Below, piece after piece: positions 11,509-22,598 of a DNA stretch of 64,000 nucleotides. A program made the translations under genes and the position numbers. How positions within the stretch are numbered: position 1 is the first letter of the stretch; every line of letters begins with the position of its first letter. Under the pieces are notes generated by a model, which did not search any database, had not been told where the DNA came from, and worked only from the letters and a program-made list of their open reading frames with translations. The stretch comes from Apium graveolens (lineage: Eukaryota > Streptophyta > Magnoliopsida > Apiales > Apiaceae), in assembly GCF_009905375.1 (NCBI RefSeq), contig NC_133657.1, positions 50,368,233 through 50,432,232 on the forward strand. The letters are read 5' to 3'.

Positions 11509-11557
11509 TGGGTTGCCTCCCAAGAAGCACTTCTTTTTCATCAATAGCTTGACGTAG
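11509..11557 (-). other. Conserved post-pol motif (copy 2)
   Basis: Same block as at 1601-1650. The GGGAGGCAACCC part is kept, while the TACGTC/GACGTA arms are partly lost. It starts about 10 bp beyond the ancestral pol stop at 11568. Confidence 0.5.
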
Positions 11558-11567
11558 CGTACCTTAA

Positions 11568-14500
11568 TCAAGTTGACAATGAAACGGCACTAACTACTTT
11601 CCGGTTTGCCGTGTCCCCATAGTAATGCTTCAAACGCTGACCATTAACCTTGAATTATTGGTACGAATCATTCTCAAAAATCTCCACCGCTCCATGTGGA
11701 AACCCAGTTTTGACAATAAAAGGTCCAGACCACCTTGATTTCAACTTCCCAGGAAAAAGTCGGAGACGAGAGTTGAATAAAAGAACTTGCTGTCCCGGCA
11801 TAAATAACTTAGGATGTAACTTCCTGTCGTGCCACCTTTTCACTTTTTCCTTGTACATTTTATTGTTCTCGTACGCTTGGAGTCGAAATTCATCAAGTTC
11901 ATTTAGCTGAAGCATTCGCTTCTTTCCAGCTGTATCTAGATCCAGGTTCAACTTCTTCAACGCCCAATAGGCCTTATGCTCAAGCTCCGCAGGTAAATGA
12001 CATCCCTTACCATACACAAGTTGAAAGGGGACATCCCAAGTGGAGTCTTATATGCTGTTCTGTAAGCCCAAACAGCTTCATCGAGCTTTAAAGACCAATC
12101 CTTCCTTGACAGACAAACAACCTTCTCTAAAATGTGCTTGATCTCTCTATTAGACACTTCCGCTTGACCATTCATTTGTGGATGATAGGCAGTAGCAACA
12201 CGATGATTCAAATTATAGCGCTGCATCATAGAAGTGAACTTACGGTTGCATAAATGCGACCCTTCATCACTTATGATTACTCGTGGCGTTCCAAACCTTG
12301 TGAAAATCTGCTTATGAAGAAAATTCAACACTACCTTTGCATCGTTCATCGGTAGAGCCTTGACTTCTACCCATTTTGAGACATAATCGACTGCCAGCAA
12401 GATGTACTGATTATTGCAGGACGAGACAAATGGCCCCATAAAATCGATTCCCCAAACATCAAAGACCTCGACTTCAAGCATTACATTTAATGGCAACTCA
12501 TCCTTTCTCGTAAGATTTCCCACTCTTTGGCAATGATCACACCTTAAAACGAATTGATGAGCATCCTTAAACAAAGTAGGCCATAAAAAACCTGCTTGCA
12601 GAATACGAGCTGCCGTCTTCTCACCACCATAGGGTCCACCATAAACTGTGGAGTGGCAGTCTCGTAATATCCCCTCCGTCTCACAGAATGGGATACATCT
12701 CCTGATGATCTGGTCAGCTCCCTGTCTAAATAAATACGGTTCATCCCACATATACCACTTCACCTTATGTAGAAACTTCTTCTTTTGAGCTGTGGTCAAA
12801 TTAGGAGGCATTATATTGCTGACATGATAATTCACAATATCTGCGAACCATGGCTCTTCCTCCTGAACTGCGAACAACTGCTCATCCGGAAAAGATTCGT
12901 TTATCAATGTCTTATCATGTGAAGTAGACTCGGGATTCTCCAATCTAGAGAGATGGTCACCTACTTGATTCTCAGTACCTTTTCGATCCTTGATCTCTAA
13001 TTCAAATTCCTGTAGCAAGAGCACCCAACAAATGAGTCTAGGCTTCAAATCCTTCTTGGAAACCAAATAGCGAATGACCGCATGATCAATGAATACTGTC
13101 ACCTTTGTCCCAAGCAAATAAGATCGAAATATTTCGGAACCAAAGACTATAGCCAAGAGCTCCTTCTCAGTAGTGGTGTAGTTCATTTGAGCTCCATTTA
13201 AGGTCTTGCTAGCATAGTAGACCACATGAAAGAGATTATTCTTGCGCTGCCCAAGAACTGCACCAACCGCATAATCACTCGCATCACACATCATTTCAAA
13301 AGGCTCTGTCCAATCAGGTGCTGTAATAACTGGTGCAGTTATCAAACTCTTCTTGAGAGTCTCGAATGCCGTCAAGCATTCATCATCAAATTTGAAAGGC
13401 ACATCCTTCTCAAGTAAGTTGCACAACGGCTTAGATATCTTCGAAAAGTCCTTGATGAAACGCCGATAAAAACCCGCATGACCAAGAAAACTACGGATTC
13501 CTTTCACAGAAATTGGTGGTGGAAGATTTTCAATGACTCCCACCTTGGCTTTGTCCACCTCCAGACCCTTGCTAGAGACCTTATGCCCAAGAATAATGCC
13601 TTCACGCACCATAAAGTGACATTTTTCCCAGTTGAGCACCAAATTAGTTTCCACACACCTTTTGAGTACTGCACGAAGATTATTCAAACATTCATCATAA
13701 GAATGTCCAAAGACGGAGAAGTCATCCATGAACACCTCGACATTATTTCCAATCATATCAGAGAATATAGCCATCATACATCTCTGAAAAGTGGTCGGTG
13801 CACCACATAAGCCAAACGAAACTCTGCGAAAAGCAAACGTGCCAAATGGACAAGTGAAGGTAGTCTTTTCTTGATCCTCTAGTGCAATACATATCTGATT
13901 ATACCCCGAATAACCATCCAGAAGACAATAATACTCATGACCGGCCAACCTATCAAGCATCTGGTCAATAAACGGAAGAGGGAAGTGATCATTCCTCGTG
14001 GCCTTGTTCAACTTTCTGTAGTCCATGCATACCCTCCATCCTGTGACTGTTCGAGTGGGGATGAGCCCATTCTTCTTATTTGCTACCACTGTAATACCTC
14101 CTTTCTTAGGTACACATTGCACGGGGCTCAACCAAGAACTGTCAGAAATAGGATAAATGATTCTTGCATCCAGCCACTTCAGAATTTCTTTCTTCACCAC
14201 TTCTTTCATGATAGGATTAAGTCTGCGCTGTTGCTCAACAGTCTGCTTACTACCTTCCTCTAACAGAATTTTATGCATGCAATATGAAGGGCTGATCCCC
14301 TTGATGTCTGCTATAGTCCATCCGATAGCCGATTTGAATTCTCTCAAGCTCCTTAAGAGCTTGTCCTCCTCACTACCTGAAAGGTCAGATGCAATAATAA
14401 CAGGTAAAGTAGATGCATCACCTAAAAAAGCATACCTCAAGTGTTCAGGCAATGGTTTAAGCTCCAAGATAAGTGCTTCCTCGATAGATGGTTTGAGCCT

Positions 14501-15172
14501 TCCTTCAGCATTTTTGAGGTCAGAAGTACCAAGAGATTCAAATGGCAAGTCTAACTTTCGCCTCCAAGGAGAAGCATTTAGATATTGTAGTTGCTCATTG
14601 CCATCCTCATCATCACTGTCAAAATCCTCCACTAAGGCCTTCTCCAATACATAAGTCATTAGCATATGATCAAGTTCTGAAGTAACTGCAGAATCAATCA
14701 AATCCACTTTCAAGCACTCCTCATCTTCTGTAGGGAATTTCATTGCCTTGAATACATTGAATGTCACATCCTGATCCTGCACCCGCATAGTAAGTTCTCC
14801 TTTCTGCACATCTATCAAGGTACGGCCGGTAGCCAAGGGAGGTCTCCCCAAGATTATGGGAATCTTCTTATCTTCCTCGAAATCCAGAATAACAAAGTCT
14901 GCAGGAAAGAAGAGCTTATCCACCTTTACTAGCACATCCTCCACTATGCCTCGTGGATATGTAATAGAACGATCAACCAATTGTAGAGACATGTAGGTGG
15001 GCTTTGGATCAGGCAAGTTCAACTTTTTAAAGATCGACAATGGCATCAGATTGATGCTTGCTCCCAAATCACAAAGGCACTTGTCAAAAGACAACTTGTC
15101 AATGGTGCAAGGAATGGTGAAGCTACCTGGATCTTTAAGCTTTGGAGGTAACTTTTGTTTGCAGCATAGCAT
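11568..15172 (-). pseudogene. Athila pol, copy 2, one long frame plus a late frameshift
   Basis: A single 1071-codon frame (15172-11957) covers the protease ([11 protein letters not shown], about residues 34-44), RT ([29 protein letters not shown]), RNase H ([22 protein letters not shown]), and integrase with a zinc region, [15 protein letters not shown] and the catalytic-Glu block [15 protein letters not shown]. One base is missing at about 12030 in the MSPF-QLVYG stretch; the next frame continues from 12017 to a premature TAA at 11655. The ancestral stop is at about 11568. In the zinc region the second His (YGGHYGG in copy 1) is Pro (YGGPYGG), which should weaken zinc binding. At the 5' end one extra A near 15165 breaks the fusion with gag. 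Confidence 0.92.
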
Positions 15173-16934
15173 TGCATTCTTCCGTTAAAGCAACGGTCTC
15201 AAGATCATCCAGTTTCACCTTCTTTGAAAGAATACTCTTCATAAACTTCACATAACTAGGCATTTGCTCCAGAGCCTCAGTGAAAGGTATGTTGATGTGA
15301 AGTTTCTTGAACACCTCCAAAAACTTACCAAACTGCTTATCCAGCTTTTATTGTTGCAATCTCTTAGGGAAAGATGGTGGATGATAGAGCTGTTTCTCTC
15401 CTGTATTACCCTCAGGCAGAGTGTGTTCAACAGTAGTCTTCCTTGGTTCCGCCGCTTTCTCCTTTTGCTTAGCTTCTTCATCACCAGCTTCAGCTTCTTC
15501 TTCTTTTGCTTTTTCAGCATCAACAACTTTTCCAGACCTTAAGGTAATAGCCTTGACTTGCTCTTTAGCTTCTTTCCTTCCTGGCACTTCAGTATCACTG
15601 GGAAGTGTGCCAGGTTGATGATTGAGCACTGCATTGGCTATTTGACCGATTTGATTTTCCAAGGTCTTGATAGAGACCGCCTGACTTTTGCGCAACAGCT
15701 TAAGTTCCTCAAAATCAGCACTAGAGGGTGGAGCTGCACCTCCTTGTTGAGGATATGATTACCTTTGTGCATACTGCTGTGGTTGCTGGAATCCAGGTGG
15801 ATTGAACTGTTTACTTACGCCTTGCTGATATGGTTGCTGAACAACATTCTGATTATTACTCCAGCTGAAATTTTGATGATTTCTGTTGTTAGGATGATAA
15901 GTAGCTGGCACAGGCTACTACGGTCACTGATAATTGTTCACATACTGAACATATTCATTAACCAAAGAACACTGATCCGTAGCATGAGAACCTGCACAAA
16001 GCTCACAAACCATAGCTATCTGATTGACTCCATAGGTGGCTAGAGAATCGACCTTCATAGACAGCGCTTGGGGCTGAGCTGCAATAGCTATAGCTGCATC
16101 GACTTCCAAAATACATGCTACCTTCCCAGGCATCATCCTTTGAGTTGGGTTTTGATGCTCATTTGCAGCCATAGTCTCAATAAGATTATAAGCCTCAGTA
16201 TAGCTTTTGGCCCATAAGGCGCCTCCAGCTGCTGCATCGAGCATGGGCCGAGATTGGGCTCTCAAACCATTATAGAAACCAGTGATCACCATCCAATCAG
16301 GCATTCCATGATGTGGACACTTTCTCAATATCTCCTTGTAGCGCTCCCAAGCTTCGCACATATATTCTGTAGGTTGCTGCGCAAACTGAGTAAGAGCACT
16401 CCTCATAGCCGCAGTCTTCGCCATTGGATAAAATTTCACCAGAAACTTTTGCGCAAGATCTTGCCAAGTAGTGATAGACCCAGCTGGTTGAGAATGTAAC
16501 CAGTCCTTAGCTTTATCCCTCAGTGAGAATGGGAAAAGCCTCAGCTTGAGAGCCTCATCAGTCACACCATTATATTTGAAAGTACTGTAGATCTCGACAA
16601 AATTCCTTATGTGCATGTTCGGGTCTTCAGTCGCAGCACCTCCAAAAGAAACAGAATTTTGCACCATCTGAATAGTGCCCGGCTTGATTTCAAAGGTGTT
16701 AGCCTGAATAGCCGGATGAAGAATGCTTGACTGAATGTCATCAATTTTTGGCTGAGAAAATTCCATAAGAGCTGGATCTGCCGGAACAATACGATCACCC
16801 ATGATTACTGGCTCTTTATGCTCACTTCCTGAATCCGAATCTTCAAAATCTATCTTCTCCGGAATATCAAGAACTTCGTCTGTCTCCTCAGCTGTATCTA
16901 AAGTCCTCTTGCGAGTACGAGAACATGTTTGCAT
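15135..16934 (-). pseudogene. Athila gag, copy 2, with nonsense codons
   Basis: It starts at ATG 16934 (MQTCSRTRKRTLD), just after the primer site. The first 336 codons are open and contain the capsid core (LFPFSLRDKAKDWLHSQPAG, FLVKFYPMAKTAA), CPHHGMPDWM and a zinc-knuckle-like CELCAGSHATDQC. Stops occur at about 15921 and nearby. Related reading continues at 15695-15348 (a KEEEAEAGDEEAKQKEKAAEP-like charged stretch) and 15320-15135 ([29 protein letters not shown]). Comparison with copy 1 shows that gag and pol were one frame. Confidence 0.87.
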
Positions 16935-17047
16935 AAACGCTCACTAAAGTACCTGAAATACAACCGGAAACACTAAATAACACGTCTTAATCACTGAGTC
17001 CTAATGACCAATGATGGTAAGTACATAAACTAAACAAAAACGCCGAG

Positions 17048-17065
17048 TCCCCGGCAGCGGCGCCA
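17048..17065 (-). promoter_or_regulatory. Primer-binding site, tRNA-Asp type (Athila-2)
   Basis: The plus strand reads TCCCCGGCAGCGGCGCCA, which matches the 3' end of plant tRNA-Asp(GTC) with one difference, six bases internal to the 5' LTR. tRNA-Asp priming is known for Athila-type elements. Confidence 0.85.
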
Positions 17066-17071
17066 AAAACT

Positions 17072-18513
17072 TGTTAGGGCGAAAACACGCGCTAATAACA
17101 CACGCAAGTATACGCGTTCGCAAGTAATATAGAATACTTTCTAGTTCATTCCCACAGAGACTCAGACTAATTATGTTCATTTAAACTCACTCACCAATGT
17201 ATGATTACTTCTCAATGTTAAGATAATAACACTTAGATTTGATTAACTAATTATTAACTACAATTAACTACGAGAATTAAACACTTAATTAACACTTAAA
17301 TTAACAATATTAAAACACTCATGAGATCACAATTTCATTACTACTTCCTTCAATAGTCATTGTTATTACCCTTAGCATGCAATCGTATTAATCGAATAAC
17401 ATGAAACTGATAAAAGCCAACTTTCATTGTACTAATACCATTCTACCAAACATCCACAAATAAGATAGAAGTTGAATAGGCATCAATTATGTTGAGTCCC
17501 TATATGTCTACAGAAATTGACAACATAACGATTTAAGCACAAGTTATTCCTTTTGATTACACAGGGCAAATAAAACGGTTAGAGTTACCCACTAATCATG
17601 CATACTCTTACATGAACCTATGCTAGTATGGCAAGTTGTAAATCTCAAGATCCACCGTCGCTTCACAAGAGATTAACACCCTATCTTATATGTTCGCGAC
17701 ACACATAAGACGAATACGCACAACCAATACTAGATATCATACAATCATCACATACTAAGGTATTAAACAACTAACTAAAGAATTCCATAGTAAATCCGTT
17801 ACGACCCCATGATCACGATTAGCCCATGATAGCACTCATCGTCATCATGGGTTCATATGAAAACATGATAATAACACACAAGACTAATAACTAAAACTAC
17901 TTATATTAAACCAGAGTACGTCACAAGAGTAAATAGGTTCAAAGTAAAGAAAACTAGCATTCAACGTTAGAACGAAATAAAGAATCACAAGAAAATATGC
18001 TTTCTCTTCGTTGCGGTGTGCTAAAACGGTCTTCTTCCTTATCTCCTCGCTCTTCGATTAATACTACGATCCAACCTTTGTGAAACATCTCTGAAATCTA
18101 CTTATATAGGAGTCCCATAAAGCCCAACTAACTCAGAAGTTGGAAGTTATACAGAATCAGAAGTCTAAAATAATAAATCTGATTTCCCGTCCCTGAGCGG
18201 CCCGTCAGCATTCCTGAGCGGGCGCTCAGCTTCCTGAGCGGTCGCTCAGCAGAGCTGAGCGGGCGCTCAGACCCCTTCTGGAATCTGCACTGTTTTCTCC
18301 CGTTTCTTCGCTGCAATCTGCTCCTATCTTTCCGCTTACAATGCTAAACACATGCCAAGGCTTATTATTGATGAAATCTCTCCCGAAATGCAATTAATAT
18401 CCTGAAATGCACAAACACTAGAAAAATTCATCAAATACACAAAATACTTGATTTCAAGACATCAATTCAAGCCATTATAAGACGTTCTAAGTGGTATAAA
18501 ATGCCACTTATCA
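17072..18513 (-). repeat. Athila-2 5' LTR
   Basis: 1442 bp, TG...CA, with four palindrome units instead of five and a 6-bp deletion relative to the left LTR. A TATA box lies at about 18100 on the minus strand. Confidence 0.93.
18193..18270. repeat. Four palindromes phased at 21 bp (Athila-2 right U3)
   Basis: Units start at 18193, 18214, 18234 and 18255 (spacing 21, 20, 21). The first is degenerate (CTGAGCGGCCCGTCAG). The unit-number difference from the left LTR must have arisen after insertion, because the LTRs of one element start out identical. Confidence 0.88.
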
Positions 18514-18518
18514 AGGGT

Positions 18519-21500
18519 GAAAGCCGACATTCATCACAAATCAATAAAGGATCATAACAGATCTTTTAGAAAGGAAAGCAACAGTATTTCACTATATGAA
18601 ACCAATTATATGATCAATAGATTAAGATCAGGGTTCACGAGCTTTAAGCTTCACAATATCACAATCAACTCTTTTCAAAGTGATACAAACCATTTTCATT
18701 TTCAAGAATCAATTACTGAACATGATGTTTCAGTTCCATTATAAATAATCAATATAGAACCCTTGATTGGATCACTTTATCTTTCTATTTCATTATAATA
18801 CGGATGATCAGCCCGTACCGACCTCCATCCGGTCTTTAAGGTACCAATCGGCATAATTTCAGCCTTAAATTGGACTAGCCCCGCTAGCCTCTTACCATGA
18901 CTGGACTAGTCCCATTTGCCTCTTACATCCCAATCCAATCCATCAGGAATTCATTTGGAAAACCTTGAGTTGAAAAAAAAGTAGGTTTTTCTAAATTCAT
19001 TTTATCATTACCAAGAATATGAAATCATTCAGACTCTTTCGAGTCGAAACTCATTCTTAAGTCAAATTTCCAGAAAACAAAATTAAGGAAGTGATTCAAA
19101 GACAAGCAAGGAACAACTCTAAGGATTCTGAATCAGGGATAACAAGGTACTTAAATCAGAAGGATCAATATCTGTTTCAAGGATCAATAGGGTGATCAAG
19201 AAATAAGGTATCATTAAAAAGGGTTTGTAAAGGTAATTATAGGGTTCAATACAATTCATGGCTTAACAAATAACTTGAACAGAAAGGACAAGTTACCAAA
19301 GGGTTGAATCAGTAAGCTTATCAATAACAGTTCATCAAGATCAAAAACAGGGTATCTCAAATCATTAACAGTTCCATACTCTACATTGTATGAACAATAA
19401 CCTCTCTATAACTATTCTCACAAGTAATGAGAGTTACTTGCCTGAATTCGCTTTCCTGAAGGTTGAACTACTGCCACCTAGTATACTCTTTCCTTTCCTT
19501 GCCTGAATGCCCTCACGCTCCGAATCTACAATAAAACCAAAATCTTAATCAGTTTCTCAACTCTCGTTCCCGGAACGATTACTCAATACGATAGCTCGAT
19601 TATACCCTTGACTCGAATATACGAGTATAGCTTATACACATAAGCACATAGCACATCACACGTTATATACTTTACTCTTAACCTTTACACCTTTATATAC
19701 TCGACAATCGACTTATAAACATCCTTATCTCAACTCGAAGTCAAATCATACTTTATATTAGTACACATAGCTCTTTATACTTGAAATTCTTATACGAATA
19801 AACAAACGACAAAACTTATAATAACGACCCTAAAGTCATCTTTAAACCAATACGACAACCATAGTTAACACAAATCAATCATCCCCTTTCTTTTATACTT
19901 TAATTTGAACCAGACATAGCAAATCAAGAAAAATCTTACATACAATCCTTAAGTAATCTTCATGATCATTTCAAGCACTTAAATTAGAATTTGACCCTTT
20001 TAACTACTATAAATCATTCGGCCATTCTACAAACATCACCCAAAATCAAGTAAATTTTCATACCAAATCCATATAACACATAATCAATCAAACATTCACT
20101 TAATCCAACTTAATATTCTCATAAAAATAACCATATCATTCGGATTTTCAAGAACAACCAACATGCATTCAATTTTTGATCTCATACATAGCATGCAAGC
20201 ATCTTTCCATGGTTTAATCCTAAATTCTAATGTATCCAAGCAAGAACAACACACCAAGTTAATTCTTCTTCCTTTATCAATAAAAATTCGAACCAAGGCA
20301 ACCTATAATCTCATATTTATATTCGAATTTCTCATCCCTAATTCCATTAAACACTCTATTTAACTTATCATTTTCAAACAACCATCAAACAATCATTTTT
20401 ATCAACTATAATCAATTCCTTTTTGATACACCAAAGCCCTATGCGGCTTTTACATCAAATAAACACATGCATGGTCTAATTTAGATTTAAATTCATCTAA
20501 TCGTTCAAATCAAATCATAATTTATAGACTTAAACTTCAATAACTCATTCCTATTAAGCAATTATCAACTTAACTTTTAGAAATCAAAACCCTATTTGAA
20601 ATTCAAACAAACCAAGCATGCAAACACCAAAAATCAAGTTTTGTGGAATTAGAGTTCAGTTTTACCATCATAACTCACCACCGGTTCACCGGAGTTCATC
20701 ACCGGTGGTGGTGGTTTCTCGGTGGTGCCCCATTTCGGGGTTTCCAACCTTGAAACCTCCGATTTATGCACACACAAGGCACATACAAGACTCATTTAGC
20801 TTTGAAAATCATTTTTCAATCATAAAATCACCTCCTTAAGCACATATTGGATCATATATACATACGTACACACGCATCAAGCATGAACACACACACATAT
20901 CGAGCTTACATGCAAGTGGATATACACACATTCACACTCTAATACCTGCTTATATGTTTTTATCAAGATATTTTGAGAAGAATTGGTGAGACTTATCAAA
21001 GGAACAAGTAGTATACCAAGAGAGAAAAGAGAGCCGAGAGAGAGAGTGAGAAAGAAAGAGAGAAAAGAGAGATTGGTGTGCACGGGGGAAAAAAGAAAAG
21101 GAAGGGGGCGGAGGATGAATTTATAAATAATAAGGACAAGGGCAATTTAGTACTTCTCTAATTCCCTTTTTAAATTGATTTTCCTTTCTCTTTTTACTCC
21201 CATAGAATATTGGTGGAATAATAAATATATCTCTCTCAGAAAGTTGAAAATTATAGCGATTGACAATTTTAAAACGTAGATCTCGAAATTAGCTTTCCAA
21301 CCATTTCTCATAATAATATTTTGAGCGTAGGGTTGATTTTATATGATTTTCGCAAGTTCGCTTTAATAATAACATTTTATCACATAAAAATGAATTTGAA
21401 ATGCAATGACCACCAAATAAATCCGTTCATCATTTTTAAAAAGTCTCTAGGACTATTATGAAGATAACAGAACAAATCCCATGCTTTTATCTTACTCAGA

Positions 21501-22055
21501 TAATTTTATAAAAATGCGCGAAGGTCAAAAAAACCTTTATTTAAATCAAATAATTCCCTTAAATCCATAAAAATGTCAACAGATCACGTAATCATGCATA
21601 CTTACAAGTAAGCACACATACGAACACGTCTCAACTCATGTATGATCATAAAAATTTATCCTTCTTTAATATTATTCCTTTTTACGCGTTCTGGGTCACG
21701 TTCTACCCGACGGCCCGACGCTCAACGTTTCATTTACGCTTCTCATTATCATTATCGACTGACACGTCACTGGGATGAAATACTTTGCTTAAACATTTCA
21801 TTTCACATAAAAACACATACTTCACATTTTAAATATCTTAACCCCTTTTTAGGACGGGTTCCGTTCTACCTGACGGCCCGACAACACAGCTTAATTCCTA
21901 AGCTGACTCTTTAAATTGGAACGCTTTTATTTACGCTCCTAGACTCTAACATATAGAAAAGACAATTAATCAACACTTAATCACACAATTATAATCACTT
22001 CACATAAATCACACTTTATTGACTTAATTACGTCACAAAATTCTCAATCATCACA
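18519..22055 (-). repeat. Right piece of the interrupted solo LTR
   Basis: About 3.5 kb without a supported gene. It contains a short direct repeat (GGACTAG..., about 18872-18935) and a second pair with GACGGCCCGAC near 21710 and 21875. Purine-rich DNA at 21015-21110 would be a CT-rich leader on the minus strand. Short open frames here, such as the one at 20618-20839, are not convincing proteins. Confidence 0.7.
21119..21125 (-). promoter_or_regulatory. Probable LTR TATA box
   Basis: TATAAAT on the minus strand, followed downstream by a CT-rich stretch (21110-21015) typical of a plant leader. It would be the promoter of the solo LTR. Position inferred. Confidence 0.4.
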
Positions 22056-22455
22056 ATCGCAACTTAATGGCATCTTCAGATACATCGTTGAACTTGAAAG
22101 TGTTATAGATCTCGATAAAATCCCTGATGTGCATGTTTAGGTCTTCCGTAGGATTACCCCCAAACTGAACTGAGTTCTGTATCATCTGAATCATGCTCGA
22201 CTTGATCTCAAAAGTGTTAGCCTTGATGGCTGGTCTGATGATGCTTGACTGAATGTCATTGATCTTCGACTTAAAAAATTCCATCAAAGCCTTAGAATTA
22301 TATGCTTGCTCCTCCATCTCTAATAAAGGCGATTCTTCGAATTTCTCTTCTTCGGCTACTTTCTCTTCATCCTCCAAATCTTCCCTACGTTCAACTACTA
22401 CTTCTTCCTCGTTTTTTCCCAGAATTCTCCTACGAACTCGTAAACGCGTTTGCAT
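22056..22455 (-). pseudogene. Athila gag, copy 1, 5' part
   Basis: It starts at ATG 22455 (MQTRLRVRRRILG) and includes an acidic stretch and the conserved INDIQSSIIRPAIKANTFEIK and DLNMHIRDFIEIYNTFKF blocks. It is cut inside the codons for AIKLRL at the ATCGC target. The rest of gag is at 6629-5244. Confidence 0.87.
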
Positions 22456-22574
22456 AAACGATCTCTAGATTACCTGAATGACAACAAGAAAGAAAAAGTA
22501 TGTAACAATGTCCGAGTCAATGAACTTTAATGATCACTGATGACAAACACATAAACTAAAAGTTAACACTACAG

Positions 22575-22592
22575 TCCCCGGTAGCGGCGCCA
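22575..22592 (-). promoter_or_regulatory. Primer-binding site, tRNA-Asp type (Athila-1)
   Basis: The plus strand reads TCCCCGGTAGCGGCGCCA, two differences from the tRNA-Asp 3' end, located just inside the LTR end. Confidence 0.8.
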
Positions 22593-22598
22593 AAAACT

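Larger units (their letters stand above)
7204..18513 (-). mobile_element. Athila-type Ty3/gypsy retrotransposon, copy 2 (nearly complete, 11.3 kb)
   Basis: The element has two LTRs (7204-8672 and 17072-18513, TG...CA), a tRNA-Asp-type primer site (17048-17065), gag, pol, the post-pol motif, a phased repeat array, ORF2 and a polypurine tract (8673-8685). The flanking bases ATGGT and AGGGT form a target duplication with one mismatch. By eye the two LTRs differ at roughly 2-3 percent of positions plus a 21-bp and a 6-bp indel, so this is the youngest layer on the left side of the window. Defects are few: nonsense codons in gag, one extra base at the gag/pol join, one missing base late in pol and one stop in ORF2. 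Confidence 0.95.
6630..22055 (-). mobile_element. Ty3/gypsy solo LTR (about 4.1 kb), interrupted by Athila copy 2
   Basis: The insertion begins TGTGACGCCC at 6630 and ends TCACA at 22055, with perfect ATCGC duplications (6625-6629, 22056-22060). Removing Athila copy 2 (7204-18513) and its target copy leaves about 4.1 kb with no gag or pol, so I call it a solo LTR. Read on the minus strand it ends GGGCGTCACA, like the Tekay-type LTR ending GGCCGTCACA at 36924, and it has a TATA box followed by a pyrimidine-rich leader (about 21125-21000). It splits Athila-1 gag exactly inside the conserved LRLF-FSLRDKAK stretch. A non-autonomous LTR-like element is the alternative. Confidence 0.75.

Noticed and set aside
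20618..20839. A possible small host protein
   Set aside because: It lies in the non-coding part of the solo LTR, opposite to its likely transcription direction, with no recognisable domain.
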